This document shows positions 7,601-10,000 of a stretch of 10,000 nucleotides of DNA, one piece after another. The first letter of the stretch is position 1, and every line of letters begins with the position of its first letter. The notes beneath the pieces are model-generated. The model did not search any database, was not told where the DNA came from, and worked only from the letters and a program-made list of their open reading frames with translations. The position numbers and the translations under genes were made by a program. The DNA is taken from the NCBI RefSeq assembly GCF_020217005.1, contig NZ_JAIWOI010000056.1, positions 1 through 10,000 on the forward strand. Direction: 5' to 3'. The DNA comes from Rheinheimera sp. Lineage in GTDB: Bacteria > Pseudomonadota > Gammaproteobacteria > Enterobacterales > Alteromonadaceae.

Positions 7601-9217
7601 ACCGATGCATCAAATCGGATCATTCAGGTCAACCAATCTTTGTTGCAAATGCTGGGTTATCAGGAAGATGAGGTCATAGGTAATACGCCTGCTATGTTCG
7701 CTTCAGGGCGTCATGACCAGGCTTTTTATCAGCAAATGTGGCAAGAGCTGGCTGAACAAGGGCATTGGCAGGGCGAAGTATGGAACAGGCGTAAAAATGG
7801 GGAGATTTACCCTGAATTATTGAGCATTAACAGCATCCTTGATGCGACGCAACAAGTGAGCCACTACGTGGCGGTGTTTGCCGATATTACTCAGTTAAAG
7901 GCATCGGAGCAGGAGCTGGCTTATCTGGCTCATCACGATGTTCTGACCGATTTACCCAACCGTTTGCTGATGAGCTCTCGCTTACAAAATGCAGTAGATT
8001 TAGCCAAGCGGGATCAGCATCAGTTTGCGGTTTTGATGATGGATTTGGACCGCTTTAAGTACATCAACGACAGTTTTGGTCATCCCTCTGGTGACGAACT
8101 GCTCAAACTGGTCGCTGCTTCGCTAAAACAGCGTTTAAGAGATATAGATACTGTGGCGCGTTTTGGCGGTGATGAATTTATTATTTTGCTGGAGCAACTG
8201 CACCAAAGCGAAGATGCTGCCCGTTTTGCGACCCAATTGATCAAGGATATGAGCCATCCCTGGCTGTTAAGTAACAATGCCGAAGTACGGATTGGCGCCA
8301 GTATTGGTATTTCTGTCTACCCGGATCATGGTTCGGATGGCGAAACCTTATTAAGTAATGCCGATGCAGCTTTATACAGAGCGAAAGAGCAAGGCCGTGG
8401 CCGTTTTGCTTATTATTCGGATGATCTGACACTGTATGCCCGCCAGCGTATCGATTTGGAAGCCCGTTTACGTGGTGCCTTAGCTCAGCAGCAGTTTTTA
8501 GTGTATTACCAGCCACAAACAGATATAAAAACCGGACAGATTGTTGGTGCCGAAGCGCTGATCCGCTGGAATGATCCGGTAGAAGGGCTGATCTCTCCTG
8601 CACTATTTATTCCTATAGCAGAAGACACAGGGTTGATAGGCGTGATAGGAGATTGGGTACTGACCGAAACCTGCCGTCAGGGCGCATTGTGGCGGAAATT
8701 GGGCTTACCTGATTTAAAATTGGCGGTAAATTTATCTTCACATCAATTCAGCCATGGTGATATAGGGGCGAGGACTAAAGAAGTATTGCAGCAGACCGGG
8801 TTCCCGGCAGAGCTACTTGAACTGGAGCTGACGGAAAGCGCCATCATGTCGCGGGAACAACAAGCTGAAATAGTATTGTCCGACTTGCATGCTATGGGGA
8901 TCAAACTGGCTATAGATGACTTCGGTACAGGCTATTCATCATTTGCCTATTTGCAGCGTTATCAATTGGATGTGCTGAAAATTGATAAGAGTTTTATCGA
9001 TGATGTGGCACATAACAGTGAGAGTCAGGCCATAGTGACAGCTATTATTTCAATGGCGCATATTTTAGGCTTAAAAGCTTTGGCTGAAGGGGTTGAGCAG
9101 CAAGCCCAACTGGACTATTTGTCTATGCAAGGCTGTGACTATTATCAAGGTTATTTACGAAGCAAACCTTTGCCTGCAGAGCAGTTTGAGCAATTGCTCC
9201 GCAGCCAGATGCAGTAA
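4664..9217 (+). CDS. Membrane-bound multi-sensor diguanylate cyclase/phosphodiesterase (Cache-PAS-PAS-PAS-GAF-PAS-GGDEF-EAL)
   Basis: A 1517-residue inner-membrane signalling protein that should make or break cyclic di-GMP. Hydrophobic segments at about 10-31, 50-68, 86-106 and 361-383 predict four membrane helices. The region 108-360 is predicted periplasmic and looks like a Cache sensor (it holds FPAVQNWP, FLNPLRH and GLDYRG). The cytoplasmic part reads PAS (about 405-520), PAS (535-655), PAS (660-785), GAF (795-960) and PAS (963-1083), then GGDEF (1085-1245) and EAL (1260-1512). The cyclase site is intact (GGDEF, 1168-1172), as is the inhibitory RxxD site (R1159-D1162), five residues upstream. 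The phosphodiesterase residues also look intact: E1297-A-L with R1301, NLSSHQF, LELTES, DDFGTGYS from 1418, K1439 in KID and E1475 in AEGVE. Both activities are therefore possible, and which dominates cannot be read from sequence. The ribosome binding site is weak (CGGA, 4655-4658), but the start gives an N-terminal helix typical of such proteins. Periplasmic C222 and C231 may form a disulfide. Confidence 0.92.
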   Translation: MATPAYPLTAIRIVLLYCSFALLWIFGSDHLLHLTITDPETNSLLGTVKGVAFVCISGCLLYLLLATWRKQQFFDSPVSVRYKQLRLIALILAFLLAIPTMAVITKWVHGNQLKAEALADLRTVTDIKKQQLELWLAERHYDIAGLSRDSSFRQKLQLYLESGSEEQQLDVRNRLASMIAQHSFSSVLLFDEDKQLLLSLGAEVKFDLLSVDLNVPQPAAQCDSQNTQRYCQLSWFLPLAIGAHIYQLAFVVDTSQYLFPAVQNWPVSSPTAEVILVQQQDRSVVFLNPLRHPQQAVMTTVDIDGPLLAAKALRQRQFHTAEGLDYRGQEVLGAYTPVQNTNWMLVSKIDVAEVLLPLETLLLWMSVISGALLMLLVLGALFYWRELIQSHQLALAAKQTEQDKTVQAFFDLPFSGMAILSRIHQPFIRVNKKLQSVLGYSEQELLVMSLRDLAHNTEQFMTGSFVGREQNFVESDIQLKHSSGRILTIKLMMQRFSQEGQPDLLLATFDDVTEKRQLYADLNRSHQQQMQNSQQLDAILSASSTVLHRIEVDGTSCRTTWVSNNIDRLFGYSVEQSLTESWWERGLHPDDKPSAGNAIELTLKHGHYRHEYRFYDATGAVRSIRDDLRLLPALVEGRQQIIGAMVDITELKQARSEQEATNDKLKTLFNTMSEGLVLHDKTGAIVDANQAAEQMLNSSLDEMKGNIPHAEHWRTIFEDGSEFPAELYPSNEVLRTAKPVQDVVMGIERGNVQRWLKVNAQPLFEQEQLCGALVTIDDISAEVEFRRQLKQRALVMSNLADMAARFLQHSDWLQLLRSMMPSISRALAVDAIYLYQTSVLQELVSGTLLTHWRRDQKEHVRTFKELNNKLSRWYPAIEQLAKGNIVAGQATEMDAMLQPVLKRFRVQAIALMPVMVDGLWWGLLGVEQHHSCREWNQVELDALNLLATALGNAVKRQQFESSLQQAAAVFESTREGIMVTDASNRIIQVNQSLLQMLGYQEDEVIGNTPAMFASGRHDQAFYQQMWQELAEQGHWQGEVWNRRKNGEIYPELLSINSILDATQQVSHYVAVFADITQLKASEQELAYLAHHDVLTDLPNRLLMSSRLQNAVDLAKRDQHQFAVLMMDLDRFKYINDSFGHPSGDELLKLVAASLKQRLRDIDTVARFGGDEFIILLEQLHQSEDAARFATQLIKDMSHPWLLSNNAEVRIGASIGISVYPDHGSDGETLLSNADAALYRAKEQGRGRFAYYSDDLTLYARQRIDLEARLRGALAQQQFLVYYQPQTDIKTGQIVGAEALIRWNDPVEGLISPALFIPIAEDTGLIGVIGDWVLTETCRQGALWRKLGLPDLKLAVNLSSHQFSHGDIGARTKEVLQQTGFPAELLELELTESAIMSREQQAEIVLSDLHAMGIKLAIDDFGTGYSSFAYLQRYQLDVLKIDKSFIDDVAHNSESQAIVTAIISMAHILGLKALAEGVEQQAQLDYLSMQGCDYYQGYLRSKPLPAEQFEQLLRSQMQ

Positions 9218-9231
9218 CAGCGCAGTAACAG
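9211..9231. repeat. Short direct repeat spanning the GGDEF-EAL stop codon
   Basis: GCAGTAACAG occurs at 9211-9220 and again at 9222-9231, one base apart. The first copy contains the TAA stop (9215-9217) of the GGDEF-EAL gene. It looks like a small local duplication in the 22-base gap between two converging genes. No function is evident. Confidence 0.6.
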
Positions 9232-9239
9232 GGCTCAAT

Positions 9240-10000
9240 TTAGCGGCTGAATTCGCCAGGGCTCAGTGGCAATTCAAGCAATAATGCAAAAGCGCGCAAC
9301 AACATCTCTTCGTGTGGATTGATCCGTTGATCGGCCGACACAGCAGCTTTGAGCATCTGCCAGAGTTGTTTTTTCAACAGGGCTGTCGTCTGTATCAGTT
9401 CAGGCAAGTAAGAGTGCAACTGCTCAAAGCTGACGGCTGGCCGCTGCGTTTGCTTATCCAGTCCCAAAGCCTGCAGACCAGCCTGCCAGGCTTGCAGTTG
9501 CTGAGGCTGCGAAGCCTGATCTGCACACACAGCTAATAAGGCCAGGGCAGCAGGCCGTATTGTCGAAAGCTGAGCAGCCTGGTCTTTTTTGTGCAATAAG
9601 CCTGGGTCAAACTGGCTTCCTACACAATGCCGCAGCCAACTGAGCAAAGTCCACTCTAGTAAATTCTCTTTACCGTCAGCCTGACTGAGGGTCAGACAGA
9701 GCTGCTGGAAATCCTCAAATTGTTGTCTGGATAACTGCTTCAGACTGGGAATAGCCAATTGTACCAACTGTAATTTCTGACCAGGTGCAAGTTGGCGAAC
9801 CTGCTGATACAAAGAGTCTATGTCTTGCAATAACAGGCTGTGGCCAAGCTTTTTGACTATATCCCATTGTTGCGCCAGATGTTCAGGTTCGATCAGGCAG
9901 GCACAACACAAAGCGGGCGCTGAAGCTGCGTGGCGGCTGCTGTTCAGCAGCAAAGGTGGCAGGGCTGCAAGCAGAGTAGCGGCGAGCTCTGTACCAGCCA
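9240..10000 (-). CDS. C-terminal part of a probable M48-family metallopeptidase, cut by window edge
   Basis: About 252 residues are visible, ending at the TAA at 9242-9240. The first start-like codon inside the window is a TTG at 9953, but the frame is open through to position 10000 (AGTELAATLLAALPPLLLNS). The gene therefore starts beyond the window, and this is its C-terminal part. The pattern resembles the long C-terminal extension of gammaproteobacterial M48 (HtpX-like) membrane peptidases, as I recall it: 'LAALPP' followed by an Ala-rich 'ALCCACL' helix, then IPSLKQLSRQQFEDF, then two acidic segments of TerB-like character, SQADGKENLLEW and SADQRINPHEEMLLRA. The zinc-binding HEXXH motif would lie upstream, outside the window, so activity and membrane placement cannot be confirmed. 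It converges on the GGDEF-EAL gene with a 22-base gap and no terminator between. The alternative is an unrelated protein with a TerB-like tail. Confidence 0.65.
   Translation of the reverse strand, partial: AGTELAATLLAALPPLLLNSSRHAASAPALCCACLIEPEHLAQQWDIVKKLGHSLLLQDIDSLYQQVRQLAPGQKLQLVQLAIPSLKQLSRQQFEDFQQLCLTLSQADGKENLLEWTLLSWLRHCVGSQFDPGLLHKKDQAAQLSTIRPAALALLAVCADQASQPQQLQAWQAGLQALGLDKQTQRPAVSFEQLHSYLPELIQTTALLKKQLWQMLKAAVSADQRINPHEEMLLRAFALLLELPLSPGEFSR

Noticed and set aside
8241..8603. 120-codon minus-strand frame inside the GGDEF domain region
   Set aside because: It is antisense to conserved GGDEF and EAL coding sequence and shows no family motif.
9936..9951. Inverted repeat GCTGCTG-TT-CAGCAGC as a regulatory hairpin
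   Set aside because: It lies inside coding sequence of the M48-like gene, has a two-base loop, and is explained by Ser/Leu/Asn codons rich in GCTG.
9240..9953. Complete 237-residue gene starting at a TTG at 9953
   Set aside because: The frame is open through the window edge, and the residues before the TTG fit the same family pattern, so the gene is truncated rather than starting there.
1..10000. A new defence, mobile or biosynthetic system
   Set aside because: All genes belong to familiar housekeeping or signalling families. I see no integrase, transposase, repeat array, toxin-antitoxin pair or cluster of unknown genes.

Overview
This is an ordinary chromosomal segment of a gammaproteobacterium. 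The proteins most resemble, from memory, those of Alteromonadales-type marine and freshwater bacteria such as Rheinheimera or Shewanella. That rests on the class I fumarase type, the exported S9 peptidase next to it, the intermediate base composition and the large multi-sensor GGDEF-EAL protein. The genus is an inference. No mobile element, phage gene, CRISPR array, tRNA or rRNA is visible, and codon use looks even across the window.

Layout. Positions 1-308 (minus strand) hold the 5' end of pabB (folate pathway), cut by the left edge. A divergent, gene-free region follows (309-616). Then, on the plus strand, come the class I iron-sulfur fumarase (617-2137), a strong hairpin terminator (2150-2175), an exported S9 serine peptidase of the DPP/acylaminoacyl-peptidase type (2191-4212), a second hairpin (4221-4250), a small MmcQ/YjbR-family protein (4276-4629) and a 1517-residue membrane-bound cyclic-di-GMP enzyme with Cache, PAS, GAF, GGDEF and EAL domains (4664-9217). 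Converging on it from the right edge, on the minus strand, is the C-terminal part of a probable M48-family metallopeptidase (9240-10000). This frame stays open to the window edge, so the gene is truncated rather than starting at the TTG near 9953.

How the genes relate. They do not form one pathway: folate precursor synthesis, the TCA cycle, periplasmic peptide degradation, second-messenger signalling and possibly envelope proteolysis. The fumarase and the S9 peptidase are separated by a terminator that ends only 5 bases before the peptidase's Shine-Dalgarno sequence. Peptidase expression therefore depends on read-through or on a promoter inside the fumarase gene, and a candidate with a perfect -35 box is visible at 2058-2086. 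The YjbR-like gene and the GGDEF-EAL gene are 34 bases apart and may be cotranscribed.

I looked for a novel system and do not see one. The points most worth checking are the promoter/terminator arrangement at the end of the fumarase gene and the sensory architecture of the GGDEF-EAL protein.
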